Source of the DNA: Pseudoalteromonas sp. R3
GTDB taxonomy: Bacteria > Pseudomonadota > Gammaproteobacteria > Enterobacterales > Alteromonadaceae
Direction of reading: 5' to 3'
NCBI RefSeq assembly: GCF_004014715.1
Contig: NZ_CP034835.1
Coordinates: 2,046,001-2,110,000, forward strand
Length of the DNA stretch: 64,000 bases
A program made the position numbers and the translations under genes. Shown here in pieces: positions 47,334 through 56,437 of the stretch. Within the stretch, counting starts at the first letter, position 1, and the number at the start of each line of letters is the position of its first letter. Below the pieces are notes generated by a model. The model did no database searches, had not been told where the DNA came from, and was given only the letters and a program-made list of their open reading frames with translations.

Positions 47334-48824
47334 ATGCAAAAACAAAAACCACAACTCAGTTTCTGGCAGATCTGGAACATGTGCTTTGGCTTTCTGGGGA
47401 TCCAGTTTGGCTTTGCACTGCAAAACGGTAACGTCAGCCGGATCTTTCAGACGCTGGGCGCGAAAGTCGATGATATTCCCATTCTCTGGGTTGCAGCCCC
47501 ATTAACGGGCTTGATTGTGCAGCCAATCATTGGTTACTGGAGTGACCGCACCTGGGGCAAGCTGGGTCGCAGACGACCCTTTTTCCTGTATGGTGCTATT
47601 CTGACCACCTTGTCGTTGTTCTTTATGCCTAACTCTCCCACACTCTGGATAGCGGCGGGCATGCTGTGGATCATGGATGCCTCAATCAATGTCACTATGG
47701 AGCCATTTCGCGCACTGGTGGGTGACAACCTCAACGAAAAGCAGCGCGCCAATGGCTATGCGATGCAAAGCTTCTTTATTGGCGTGGGTGCCGTGGTGGC
47801 ATCTGCCTTGCCTTGGATGATGACCAATTGGTTTGGGATCAGCAATACCGCTGAAGCGGGTCAGATCCCAGAGTCTGTTAAGTATGCCTTCTATTTCGGT
47901 GGTGTGGTGCTATTTTTGGCGGTAGGTTGGACCATTCTAAAAACCAAAGAGTACACCCCACAGCAACTGGCTGAGTTTGCCGGTGAAGCGGTTGAAAAGC
48001 AAACCAGTCAAAGCTATCAGCTGATCAACTATGCACGCGCAGCACTTATTTCTGGCGTGATTGGTGGAGGGATCCTGGCTGCTGTGATTGGACTGCAGCT
48101 GGAAAAAGAGCTTTATCTGCTGAGCGGGCTGTTCTTATCCTTCACGCTGGTTTTATTAATAGCAGGGTACCTGCAGCAGCGCGGTAGCACTTCAGGTGGC
48201 TTTTACAATGTTATCTACGATGTGTTTACTATGCCACGCACCATGCGCCAGCTCGCAGTGGTGCAATTCTTTAGCTGGTTTGCCTTGTTTGCTATGTGGA
48301 TCTATACCACCTCGGCAGTCACCAGTTTTCACTATGGTACCAACGACGTAACCAGCAAAGCCTATAACGATGGGGCCGACTGGGTAGGTGTGCTTTTTGC
48401 CGCCTACAACGGGTTTGCTGCACTTGCAGCTGTCTGTATCCCTGTGATGGTGAATCGCCTGGGAATACGTGGCGCACATTGCATCAACTTACTGCTGGGC
48501 GCAGGCGCATTATTGAGCTTTAAAATGATAGCTGATCCTAGCCTGCTTTGGCTGCCGATGATTGGCATTGGCTTTGCTTGGGCGTCTATTTTGTCTCTGC
48601 CTTATGCCATGCTGAGTAATTCATTGCCAGCCCATAAAATGGGCGTGTTTATGGGGATCTTTAACTTCTTCATCGTGATCCCGCAACTGATGGCGGCCAG
48701 TGTACTTGGCCTGATCCTGAGAAACCTATTTGATAATCAACCGATTTTTGCATTAGTGGTTGGTGGTGTGTCGTTCCTGCTCGCAGCGATTGCTGTGATG
48801 CGGGTGAAAATCGAACAAGAATAA
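47334..48824 (+). CDS. GPH/SLC45-type MFS sugar transporter (maltose-like)
   Basis: The 496-residue inner-membrane protein has 12 predicted helices. FWQIWNMCFGFLGIQFGFALQNGNVSRIF at the start and IGYWSDRTWGKLGRRRPF between helices 2 and 3 are hallmarks of the maltose/sucrose-proton symporter group related to SLC45. It probably imports maltose or short maltodextrins into the cytoplasm for the GH13 alpha-glucosidase. It is in an operon with the amylase before it and the glucoamylase after it. Confidence 0.9.
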   Translation: MQKQKPQLSFWQIWNMCFGFLGIQFGFALQNGNVSRIFQTLGAKVDDIPILWVAAPLTGLIVQPIIGYWSDRTWGKLGRRRPFFLYGAILTTLSLFFMPNSPTLWIAAGMLWIMDASINVTMEPFRALVGDNLNEKQRANGYAMQSFFIGVGAVVASALPWMMTNWFGISNTAEAGQIPESVKYAFYFGGVVLFLAVGWTILKTKEYTPQQLAEFAGEAVEKQTSQSYQLINYARAALISGVIGGGILAAVIGLQLEKELYLLSGLFLSFTLVLLIAGYLQQRGSTSGGFYNVIYDVFTMPRTMRQLAVVQFFSWFALFAMWIYTTSAVTSFHYGTNDVTSKAYNDGADWVGVLFAAYNGFAALAAVCIPVMVNRLGIRGAHCINLLLGAGALLSFKMIADPSLLWLPMIGIGFAWASILSLPYAMLSNSLPAHKMGVFMGIFNFFIVIPQLMAASVLGLILRNLFDNQPIFALVVGGVSFLLAAIAVMRVKIEQE

Positions 48825-48843
48825 CACCGCCCAAGGAGACTTT

Positions 48844-51237
48844 ATGAAAAAACTATCTAGTTTAACCCTGGCTTTGATAACGGCCGGACTCGTCGGTTGC
48901 GGCAGTGCCAATAATGCGGCTCAATCGCAACAAGCCGCGCCAGGTGCACCGGGTGACAAGCCATACTGGGCGTACTCTGGTAAAACCGGCATTGGTACTT
49001 CCTACGAAGCTTACAAGCAGGGCCAGTATTCTGAGCAAGCAAGTACACAAGCCGTATCAAAAGTGTGGTTTTCTATCGCTAAGGGCATGATCACTGAAAC
49101 TATGTTTGGTCTTATTCACCAGGCGCAGATCAAAGACATGCAGTTTATTGTTACCGGCCCGGATTTTACGGTAACGGAGCAAGATGCGCTGGACGTCAGC
49201 ATTGATTACCTCGATAAAGACGCACAAGGTCGTCCGCTGTCTTTGGCATACAAAGTGACAAGCAAAGACAAGCAAGGCCGCTTTACGCTTGAGAAACACA
49301 TATTCACCGATCCCGACGGGCAAACGCTGTTCGTCCGGGCTAAGGTACATACAGAGCTTGATGGCGTGAAGCTGTTCGTTAACGTAAACCCGTATGTGAA
49401 TAACAACGGCCTGAACGATTTTGCGAAAGTCACTGAGCAGGGCCTGGTTGCCTGGGAAGGAGACAATTACCTGACACTGCAAAGCAGCACAGGCTTTAAG
49501 CAAGCAAGCGTGGGCTTTACCGGTCAGAGCGATGGTTTGGCACAGCTTAAAGCAAGCCAGTCAATGGCACAGCGTTACACCAGCACAGGCGCACAAAGCG
49601 GCAACGTTAATTGGCTGGCGGAGCTGGGTGACGTGGACCAGCAGGCGACATTCGACCTGGCACTGAGTTTTGGCCACTCGCAAAGCGCGAGTTTCGAGGA
49701 AGGCGCACAGTCACTGGCACGTGGTTATCAGCAGGTGCTGGCCCACTACAATGGTGAAGGAGAAGCCATTGGCTGGCGCGACTACCTGAACAGTCTTGAA
49801 CCTATGAAAAAGCTCAGCGGTTACACGGCTGATCAGGGTAAACTACTTTACACCAGTGCTTTGGTGTTAAAGGCACAAGAAGATAAAACCCACGCAGGCG
49901 CCTTGATTGCCTCTTTGTCTAACCCATGGGGTGATACGGTGGCGGCTGAGCAAGGCCACACAGGTTATAAAGCGGTCTGGGTGCGAGACTTCTATCAGGT
50001 TGCGATGGCATTTTTGGCCATGGGCGATCCGCAAACCGCACTGACCGCATTTGAATATCTGGAAAAAGTACAGGTCACAGACAAAACGCCTGGCAACCAC
50101 GGTGACACCGGCTGGTTCTTACAAAAAACCCATGTTGACGGTGAGCTGGAGTGGGTAGGTGTGCAGCTGGATCAGACCGCTATGCCGATTATGCTGGCGT
50201 GGAAACTCTGGCAGGCCGGCGTACTGAGCGATGAGAAGCTTGCTTACTGGTACAAGCGTATGCTCCAGCCAGCGGCCGAATTCTTAGTCGACGGCGGATT
50301 GGCAAAAATCCTCTGGAACGATACTCAGATCACACCACCGGCAACACAACAGGAGCGCTGGGAAGAGCAAGACGGTTATTCACCATCGACAACCGCTGCC
50401 ATTATCGCGGGCCTGGTCGCTGCCAGTGACATTGCGAAACTGGCCGGAGATAAAGCCGGCAGTGAGCGTTATATGGCAACAGCCAAACGCTACGACAGTG
50501 AAGTGGAATCGACTATGTTCACCACAGAGGGTAACCTGCCTTCTAAGCAAAGCGATGGTAAATATTTCTTCCGCATTGGCAAAGACGCCAACCCGAATAC
50601 CGATACTAAGCTGAGTGACAACAACGGCCGTGCGGGTATGGATAAAAAGCAGATCATTGATGGTGGCTTCCTGGAGCTTGTGCGCTATGGCGTAAGAGCG
50701 GCAGATGCCAGCAGCATTACCAATACCTTGCCAGAGTATGAAGATGAAAATCTGCCGGAGAACTTGCGAGTTAAATACAGCTTTAACTTTGCCGGGGATC
50801 CGAACAGTTATCCGGGCTACCGCCGCTATGGCAACGATGGCTACGGAGAAGATGAAGTGCGCGGGACCAACTACGCTGAGCAGGGTCAGAACACGGCCGG
50901 TCAGCGTGGCCGTGTCTGGCCTTTCTTCACCGGTGAGCGCGGTCATTACGAAATTGCAGCGGCCAGCCAGGCTAATGCATTGGATGACAGTGCGGTAAAA
51001 CGTATCAAATACACTTACATCAAAGGCATGGAGCACTTTGCAAACGAAGGCCTGATGCTGCCTGAGCAGGTGTGGGATGGCGTGGGTGTGAATCCGTTCG
51101 GTTATACACTGGGCGAGGGCACCAACTCTGCTACACCACTGGCCTGGACGCATGCCGAGTATGTGAAGCTGGTTCGATCACTTGCCGATAAGCAAGTTTG
51201 GGATCATTACCCGATTGTTGAGCAGGCGCTTAAATAG
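48844..51237 (+). CDS. GH15 glucan 1,4-alpha-glucosidase (glucoamylase) lipoprotein
   Basis: The 797-residue lipoprotein (lipobox ITAGLVGCGS) carries an N-terminal beta-sandwich (to about residue 300) and a C-terminal alpha/alpha barrel. GYKAVWVRDFYQVAMAFLAMGDP and GEDEVRG, with WPFFTGERGHYE, are typical of bacterial GH15 glucoamylases and contain the catalytic glutamates. It releases glucose from maltodextrin ends in the periplasm or at the surface. GGAGA precedes the ATG. It is the last gene of the operon and is followed by a strong terminator. Confidence 0.9.
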   Translation: MKKLSSLTLALITAGLVGCGSANNAAQSQQAAPGAPGDKPYWAYSGKTGIGTSYEAYKQGQYSEQASTQAVSKVWFSIAKGMITETMFGLIHQAQIKDMQFIVTGPDFTVTEQDALDVSIDYLDKDAQGRPLSLAYKVTSKDKQGRFTLEKHIFTDPDGQTLFVRAKVHTELDGVKLFVNVNPYVNNNGLNDFAKVTEQGLVAWEGDNYLTLQSSTGFKQASVGFTGQSDGLAQLKASQSMAQRYTSTGAQSGNVNWLAELGDVDQQATFDLALSFGHSQSASFEEGAQSLARGYQQVLAHYNGEGEAIGWRDYLNSLEPMKKLSGYTADQGKLLYTSALVLKAQEDKTHAGALIASLSNPWGDTVAAEQGHTGYKAVWVRDFYQVAMAFLAMGDPQTALTAFEYLEKVQVTDKTPGNHGDTGWFLQKTHVDGELEWVGVQLDQTAMPIMLAWKLWQAGVLSDEKLAYWYKRMLQPAAEFLVDGGLAKILWNDTQITPPATQQERWEEQDGYSPSTTAAIIAGLVAASDIAKLAGDKAGSERYMATAKRYDSEVESTMFTTEGNLPSKQSDGKYFFRIGKDANPNTDTKLSDNNGRAGMDKKQIIDGGFLELVRYGVRAADASSITNTLPEYEDENLPENLRVKYSFNFAGDPNSYPGYRRYGNDGYGEDEVRGTNYAEQGQNTAGQRGRVWPFFTGERGHYEIAAASQANALDDSAVKRIKYTYIKGMEHFANEGLMLPEQVWDGVGVNPFGYTLGEGTNSATPLAWTHAEYVKLVRSLADKQVWDHYPIVEQALK

Positions 51238-51258
51238 TCGGTTTTTCTGTACAATAAA

Positions 51259-51290
51259 ACGCGGTACACCCTGAATGTACCGCGTTTTTT
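51259..51290 (+). terminator. Terminator of the amylase operon
   Basis: ACGCGGTACA (51259-51268) pairs with TGTACCGCGT (51276-51285), followed by six T. Confidence 0.92.
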
Positions 51291-51658
51291 CCTTTGTGTA
51301 ATACCTTTGCATTACCTTATCGCTGTGATATGAACTCATTTTGGGTTTGTCTGCGTCTCAAAGTTAACCGTTTGCAATATCGGGAAGATTTTTAACCGTT
51401 TTTCTCTATACTTTATGGCAACTAATAGGGAGCTCAAGTCTGAGCAGTAATATAAACCTGTAAAGATTGGATTAGCCAATGTAATGAGTGTGCTTTGGGC
51501 ACCCTCAGTTCTCTATTAGTTAAGTTGCTGACGCCGTGCTGTAGTAAACAGCCAATAGAATGGCCTTTGGTAAGAAAGTATTTAATGCAATTTACGCTTT
51601 GTTTGCCGCAATCTTCAGATTGCAGCAAGTTAAATAGGAAAAATAAGGAGAAGTAAGA
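51291..51658. other. Gene-free stretch before the DUF805 gene
   Basis: No gene seen. It contains a repeated TTAACCGTTT (around 51364 and 51394), a TATACT that could be a -10 box, small hairpins (ATTGG/CCAAT near 51466; GCAATCT/AGATTGC near 51610) and an AAGGAG site for the next gene. Confidence 0.35.
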
Positions 51659-52045
51659 ATGATCGACAGTTATTTATCTGTTTTAAAAAACTATACGGAA
51701 TTCAAGGGTCGAGCAAGACGTAAAGAGTATTGGCTGTTTATGCTATGTAATCTCATCGTCATGATTGTGCTGGGTTTGGTTGATATGATGCTGGGAATGT
51801 ACTCTGAGGAAGCGGGTGTCGGTCTCGTAAGTGGCTTGTATGCGCTTGCCGTAATTATTCCAAGTATTGCAGTTGGTGTACGCCGTTTGCACGACATTGG
51901 CCGCAGTGGTTGGTGGATGCTGTTAACATTTGTGCCTTTAGTCGGCCCTCTGGTACTGCTTGTGTTTAATGTGATGGACAGTAAGCCGGGTGAAAACGAA
52001 TACGGTCCTAACCCAAAAGAAGCACCACAAGCTGAGCTTGCTTAG
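51659..52045 (+). CDS. DUF805 membrane protein
   Basis: The 128-residue protein shows the DUF805 pattern: YTEFKGRARRKEYWLFMLCNLIV, then three or four membrane helices, with VGVRRLHDIGRSGWWMLLTFVPLVG and the end PGENEYGPNPKE. It is a small inner-membrane protein of unknown function, common in proteobacteria. AAGGAG lies 8 bases before the ATG. Confidence 0.93.
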   Translation: MIDSYLSVLKNYTEFKGRARRKEYWLFMLCNLIVMIVLGLVDMMLGMYSEEAGVGLVSGLYALAVIIPSIAVGVRRLHDIGRSGWWMLLTFVPLVGPLVLLVFNVMDSKPGENEYGPNPKEAPQAELA

Positions 52046-52068
52046 CTTTGCGCAGTTTCCTGGGTGGC

Positions 52069-52443
52069 TCAACGCTCACCCAGGATCTCAAAATCATCAC
52101 TTTGCAGACGGGCTTTGCCGTCTTGCTCAACCACCCAATGTTCAGCATGGATCTTGCCAAAGGCTTTATTCATCGTCCAGTTTGCACTGAGTAAGTAGCC
52201 TGTTTCTGGATGCTTTTCCCAGACTACATCGGTATAAGCAACATCACAGAAACCCTGATCTATAATGTCCTGCCAGAATGCCTCAATGTTTTTCCTCCCG
52301 TCAAATGAGCCAATGGGCCGTGCATGCATAATACTGGCTGTAGCATATTGTGCGGCGCAACCACGTGCATCCTGGCTATTAAATGCGTTCTGCCACGCGA
52401 CAATGCCCGATTTACATAGGTCCAGCTCTTGTTGTTGTGTCAT
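52069..52443 (-). CDS. SnoaL/NTF2-like protein (DUF4440 type)
   Basis: The 124-residue protein begins MTQQQELDLCKSGIVAWQNAFNSQDARGCAAQYATASIM, the usual cone-fold start of NTF2-like proteins, followed by IEAFWQDIIDQGF and YLLSANWTMNKAFGKIHAEHWV. It may be a small enzyme or a ligand-binding protein; the substrate is unknown. It is divergent from the LysR-type regulator, which may control it. Confidence 0.78.
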   Translation of the reverse strand: MTQQQELDLCKSGIVAWQNAFNSQDARGCAAQYATASIMHARPIGSFDGRKNIEAFWQDIIDQGFCDVAYTDVVWEKHPETGYLLSANWTMNKAFGKIHAEHWVVEQDGKARLQSDDFEILGER

Positions 52444-52536
52444 GTAATGACTCCACTTGTTGTGTTTTCAGTAAGGTAAGCTTAATGGTATTAATTGGTG
52501 TGAAAAACAGAGATAATAAAAAACACTGTTCGGTTA

Positions 52537-53430
52537 ATGTTTACAATTGTAATGCACCAATTCGGAAAAATGTCACTATTTGCCCATGTCGTTGATGCAG
52601 GTTCTATATCCGCTGCGGCGGACAGGTTGGGCGTGTCAAAATCTGTAGTCAGTCAGCATTTAAAAACACTGGAGCAAGAACTAGGTGTAATATTGATCAA
52701 ACGGACAACACGTCGTCAGTTTCTGACTGAGCCAGGAAAGCGCTTTTATGAAGCCTGCAAAGCGCTCAATCAGATAGCTGAAACAGCCTGGGAGGATGTG
52801 CAGGCTCAGCAGCTTGAACCTGAGGGGAGCGTGCATATTACAGCGCCGAATGCACTCATAGAAAGCCTGCTCACCCCAATTATTAGCAAACTGATGCAAC
52901 AGTATCCAGGTGTGCTAGTCAAGCTAACATGTGATGATCAGCATCTTGATATGATGGCGCATAATATTGATATTGCAGTGCGTATTGGTACGTCTAAAGA
53001 CAGCACGCTCAAACAAAAAAGGCTGGGTAGCTTTCGCGATGTACTATGCGGACATGCACGTTTTTCACAAGAGAAACTGACACAGGTCCCATACATTGCA
53101 AATGCCTGGGAAGGTACACTGATAACGCATCAGTTTAGGACGAAAAATGGTGAGAAAAGGGCGCTAACTCCTAAGGTTAGTTGCATCACAAATGCATTTC
53201 ATAGTACCGTTTCACTCATTCGGGCTGGAGCAGGAATAGGCTTAGTACCGGATTTTTACTTAAAGAATTATTTGACGGACGTGACCAGGCTAATGCCACA
53301 AGCCTGTTTGCCCGAAAACCCGGTGTACTTACTCACCCCTTTTTCCAGGCATACCCCTATGGCTGTTCAGGTATGCATTGATGCCCTGAGTGTGGGTATT
53401 CAGGGTAGGTTGTCTGAGCATTACAGGTAA
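52537..53430 (+). CDS. LysR-family transcriptional regulator
   Basis: The winged-helix domain (FGKMSLFAHVVDAGSISAAADRLGVSKSVVSQHLKTLEQELGV) and the substrate-binding domain from residue 95 are typical; the length is about 297. ATG 52552 (MHQFGKMSLF) is an equally likely start and closer to relatives. It is divergent from the NTF2-like gene with a 93-bp promoter gap, a layout in which LysR proteins usually control the neighbour. Confidence 0.92.
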   Translation: MFTIVMHQFGKMSLFAHVVDAGSISAAADRLGVSKSVVSQHLKTLEQELGVILIKRTTRRQFLTEPGKRFYEACKALNQIAETAWEDVQAQQLEPEGSVHITAPNALIESLLTPIISKLMQQYPGVLVKLTCDDQHLDMMAHNIDIAVRIGTSKDSTLKQKRLGSFRDVLCGHARFSQEKLTQVPYIANAWEGTLITHQFRTKNGEKRALTPKVSCITNAFHSTVSLIRAGAGIGLVPDFYLKNYLTDVTRLMPQACLPENPVYLLTPFSRHTPMAVQVCIDALSVGIQGRLSEHYR

Positions 53431-53446
53431 AATTGAACCAGGAGGC

Positions 53447-53701
53447 ATGGTGAAACTTACTAAGCTGTTTATAGTGCTTGGGATCTTGTGCGCAGTGGCG
53501 GTTTTTACGCTTGATCGTGTGCAAATGAACTGCTTTCACTGTGTTAAGGTATATCAATTTAATGTATTGGTAATTCCTCTCGTACTCATTTCTTTCATTA
53601 TGCTTGTGGCAGGGTTGATAAGGCTGCTCAGTGGTCAAAGGGTCAAACCGTCCACAGTTCAAAAGAATGCAGCTTGCGACGCAGACCAGCCGGATGCATA
53701 A
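53447..53701 (+). CDS. Small membrane protein of unknown function
   Basis: AGGAGG at 53440-53445 stands just before ATG 53447 and GTG 53450; the GTG has the better spacing, and the products differ by one residue. The protein of about 84 residues has two membrane helices (LFIVLGILCAVAVFTL and VLVIPLVLISFIMLVAGLI) separated by a short loop with CFHC. The C-terminus is polar. No family is recognised. Confidence 0.6.
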   Translation: MVKLTKLFIVLGILCAVAVFTLDRVQMNCFHCVKVYQFNVLVIPLVLISFIMLVAGLIRLLSGQRVKPSTVQKNAACDADQPDA

Positions 53702-53729
53702 CCCTACTAATTAGATTATATAGCGAACC

Positions 53730-54773
53730 ATGACAGAAAAAAAATGGACACTTAAAAGTATTGCTGCGCATCTTGGCGTGTCGAATGCCACGGTATCCAA
53801 TGCCTTTAATCGCCCCGATCAACTGTCTGCTAAAAAGCGTGAGGAGATCCTGGCGGCTTGCAAGGCATTAGGTTATTTTGGTCCAAATAAAGCGGCCCGC
53901 TCTTTGAGAAAGGGCACGTTTAACATCGTTGCTCTGGTTTTACCCGACAGTGTGGAATACATGGTGTCCGATCCGGTGGCCAGTAGTTTTATGCGAGGTG
54001 TGGCTAAGGTTCTGGAGCCTCAGGGAATAAATCTACTGCTATTTTCGGGAAACACTGACAGTGTTAACAATGTCCTGGATTTTGTCGATGGCTTTATCTG
54101 CTATGGCCGACCACGTAATCCAAAGTTGATAGAGCAGCTGGCAACTGTGACCAAACAAGTCGTTACTGTCGATTTTGAGCTTGAGGGGCAGGCCAGTGTG
54201 AATATCAATAATCACCAGGCAGCCTATGAAGTAGCTAAAGCAGCCCTGACCCGGTTTGAGGCCCCATCAAAGCAAGCTGGTGTCGCCATCCTCGGACTGA
54301 GATTGCTGGATACCGAGTTGATATGTCGGGTGTATGAGCGCCATTTGCCTGAGTTAAGCACCTCTATTGCACACCAAAGGCTGACAGGTTACCGGCAAGC
54401 TCTGCATGACCATCAGGTTGGACTGCCTGACGACAGGATTTGGAATATTCCGGAAAGTAGCGAGCGCTATGCGCGAATTGCTGCTAAAGAGGCGCTTGCC
54501 GTTCAGCCTCGGCCCAATGTATTACTGTGTATGAGTGATTTAATTGCGCTGGCCGCAGCGCGTGAGGCGCTCTCTCAGGGGATCCGAGTCCCGCAAGAAC
54601 TTAAAATAGTTGGCTTTGACGGAATTGACGAGGCCCAGTTGTTTCAACCGGCCATTACGACAATACATCAGAATAGTGAGAATAAAGGTGAACAGGCAGC
54701 AACTTTATTTATTGGCAAAGAGAAACAGCAAATACGTTTGCCTTTTGAGCTCAGAGCAGGGCAGTCAATCTGA
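53730..54773 (+). CDS. LacI-family regulator of the sucrose locus
   Basis: The 347-residue protein has a LacI helix-turn-helix (WTLKSIAAHLGVSNATVSNAFNRPDQLS) and hinge (GPNKAARSLRKG), then a periplasmic-binding-like effector domain ending LKIVGFDGIDEAQLFQPAITTIHQ. It is adjacent to sucrose phosphorylase and converges on it. The two 18-bp palindromes centred on ATCGAT in the sucrose cluster are its likely operators. The effector is probably sucrose or a product. The start follows a purine-poor leader, so ATG 53730 is chosen from alignment of the helix-turn-helix. Confidence 0.9.
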   Translation: MTEKKWTLKSIAAHLGVSNATVSNAFNRPDQLSAKKREEILAACKALGYFGPNKAARSLRKGTFNIVALVLPDSVEYMVSDPVASSFMRGVAKVLEPQGINLLLFSGNTDSVNNVLDFVDGFICYGRPRNPKLIEQLATVTKQVVTVDFELEGQASVNINNHQAAYEVAKAALTRFEAPSKQAGVAILGLRLLDTELICRVYERHLPELSTSIAHQRLTGYRQALHDHQVGLPDDRIWNIPESSERYARIAAKEALAVQPRPNVLLCMSDLIALAAAREALSQGIRVPQELKIVGFDGIDEAQLFQPAITTIHQNSENKGEQAATLFIGKEKQQIRLPFELRAGQSI

Positions 54774-54800
54774 CCGCCCTGGTATCAGTTGTCACTGTCG

Positions 54801-56276
54801 TTACAGAGCCTGAAGTAAACCTGCCAGGCTGATATGCTTAGCTTGGCCAGGCTCTTGGAGCGTTATATTCGCTTCTCTTGTCGTCAGGTTGACCTCTAGT
54901 TTTGCACGGGCTTGCTGATTGCTCCACTGCAACGAGAATGCGTCTTGTGTTCCTGACAAAACAAACTCTCCATCGAATGCACTGCTTTGGTTTCGTAATT
55001 CAATCAGTTTGCTCAGGCCGTTGACTACGGGTTTGGATAACGCATCTTTAACTTGTTGCTCATTGAGGTAAGTGCGATTGATATCCCGTCCTACGTTCGT
55101 ACTTTCGAGCAGCGCCATATCATTGTGCAGAGCCAGCAGACCGCCATAATAAACTTGCGGGACGCCGGGGGAAAAGAACTGAATAGCGCGTGCTATCAAA
55201 TAATCGAGATCATTGCGACCCAGTGCATCATAGTAGGTGCAATTGACCTGATACAAGTCAACGTTGCTGGCAGCGGCACCGGTCGCTTGTTGGCTTTCAC
55301 CCTGGCTATTTATGTGAATGGTTTCTACCAGCGTGTCGATTTGCTGTGCATTAAGCAGACCGGGTTTATCACCGTCCGGACCTGCATCGACAATGCCGAT
55401 ACCGTCATGGGTATCGAGCACCGTCAGGCAATTACGCGGCGATTGCTGTAACCAACAAAGCAGGGCATCGGCATTATTGCTAAATAGAGTGTGTAAGATT
55501 AACGGTGGCAAAGCAAAGTCGTATACGCGGTCAACTTTCGATGCTACGTCAATTTGAGTCTGATAATGGCTGTGGATCTCGGCGATGGTTTCCATACCGA
55601 GCGCATTGGCCTGACGCGACAACTGATTAATAAAGTCGAATGATTCAGGGGTCATAAAGCAGCTTGTTCCGGCGCGCTTTATGGCATAGCCAGCCGCATC
55701 CAGGCGAATAATCTTGACATTGTTTTTGGCAAACAAGGTGAGAATTTTGTCCAGATACGCTTTGCCCTGGGGCGTTTCAACATTGATATCAACCTGGTTA
55801 TCAGTAAATGTGGTCCAGAAGTTGACCGTTTCACCACTTTGCAGCTTTTTAGGCGTAAAACAGCTGGTTGGCCTGGGTCTGAATATCGCTTGTGCTTGTT
55901 CGTCACTGATCCCACCAGGAAAAATATCCTGCTCTTTTAAAAACAAAGACCAGTAGGGCGACTGTTCGCCGTGTTTGAGTACATCCTGAAACTCTGGCGA
56001 CTGAGCCGAAGCGTGATTGACGATTAAATCGGCCATTATCTCAAAGCGCTCGCCAAGTGTTTTCACACTTTCCCAGTTGCCCAGTCGTTTATCAACCTCA
56101 CTGTGATCTATCGGATCGAATCCGGCATCACTACCGTCAATCGGGTAGTAAAACGGCAGGATATGGACACCGCCAAACAATCCCGCTAACGGACCGTCCA
56201 ACAGCTGAGTGAGTTCCGTCAGGCCTGCACCGCTTAAGCGATCGGCGTAGGTTATCAGTTGCACTTGGTTTTTCAT
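54801..56276 (-). CDS. Sucrose phosphorylase (GH13_18)
   Basis: The 491-residue cytoplasmic enzyme converts sucrose and phosphate to glucose-1-phosphate and fructose. MKNQVQLITYADRLSGAGL, VHILPFYYPIDGSDAGFDPIDH and the overall length resemble the Bifidobacterium enzyme. The triad is at Asp193 (IIRLDAAGY), Glu233 (ETIAEIHSH) and the Asp in VLDTHDGIG. The gene is divergent from the MFS carrier gene, and a palindromic operator lies 26 bp upstream of its start. Confidence 0.92.
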   Translation of the reverse strand: MKNQVQLITYADRLSGAGLTELTQLLDGPLAGLFGGVHILPFYYPIDGSDAGFDPIDHSEVDKRLGNWESVKTLGERFEIMADLIVNHASAQSPEFQDVLKHGEQSPYWSLFLKEQDIFPGGISDEQAQAIFRPRPTSCFTPKKLQSGETVNFWTTFTDNQVDINVETPQGKAYLDKILTLFAKNNVKIIRLDAAGYAIKRAGTSCFMTPESFDFINQLSRQANALGMETIAEIHSHYQTQIDVASKVDRVYDFALPPLILHTLFSNNADALLCWLQQSPRNCLTVLDTHDGIGIVDAGPDGDKPGLLNAQQIDTLVETIHINSQGESQQATGAAASNVDLYQVNCTYYDALGRNDLDYLIARAIQFFSPGVPQVYYGGLLALHNDMALLESTNVGRDINRTYLNEQQVKDALSKPVVNGLSKLIELRNQSSAFDGEFVLSGTQDAFSLQWSNQQARAKLEVNLTTREANITLQEPGQAKHISLAGLLQAL

Positions 56277-56301
56277 GGTTCAGTTCAATTCTCATTGTTG
56301 A

Positions 56302-56319
56302 AACTTAATCGATTAAGTT
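56302..56319. promoter_or_regulatory. Palindromic LacI-type operator (sucrose locus, copy 1)
   Basis: AACTTAATCGATTAAGTT is a perfect 18-bp palindrome between the sucrose phosphorylase and MFS genes. The same core lies before the TonB receptor. It is probably bound by the neighbouring LacI-family regulator. Confidence 0.75.
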
Positions 56320-56437
56320 ATATCTTTAATCAGCACGACAAGATATTCAAGCACTATTTACAGGAAAACTGGCACAAGGGTGCGATTGAGTTTTAAACTT
56401 AACCGGGCTTTGCCGCAATACCTAAGAGGTAATAACT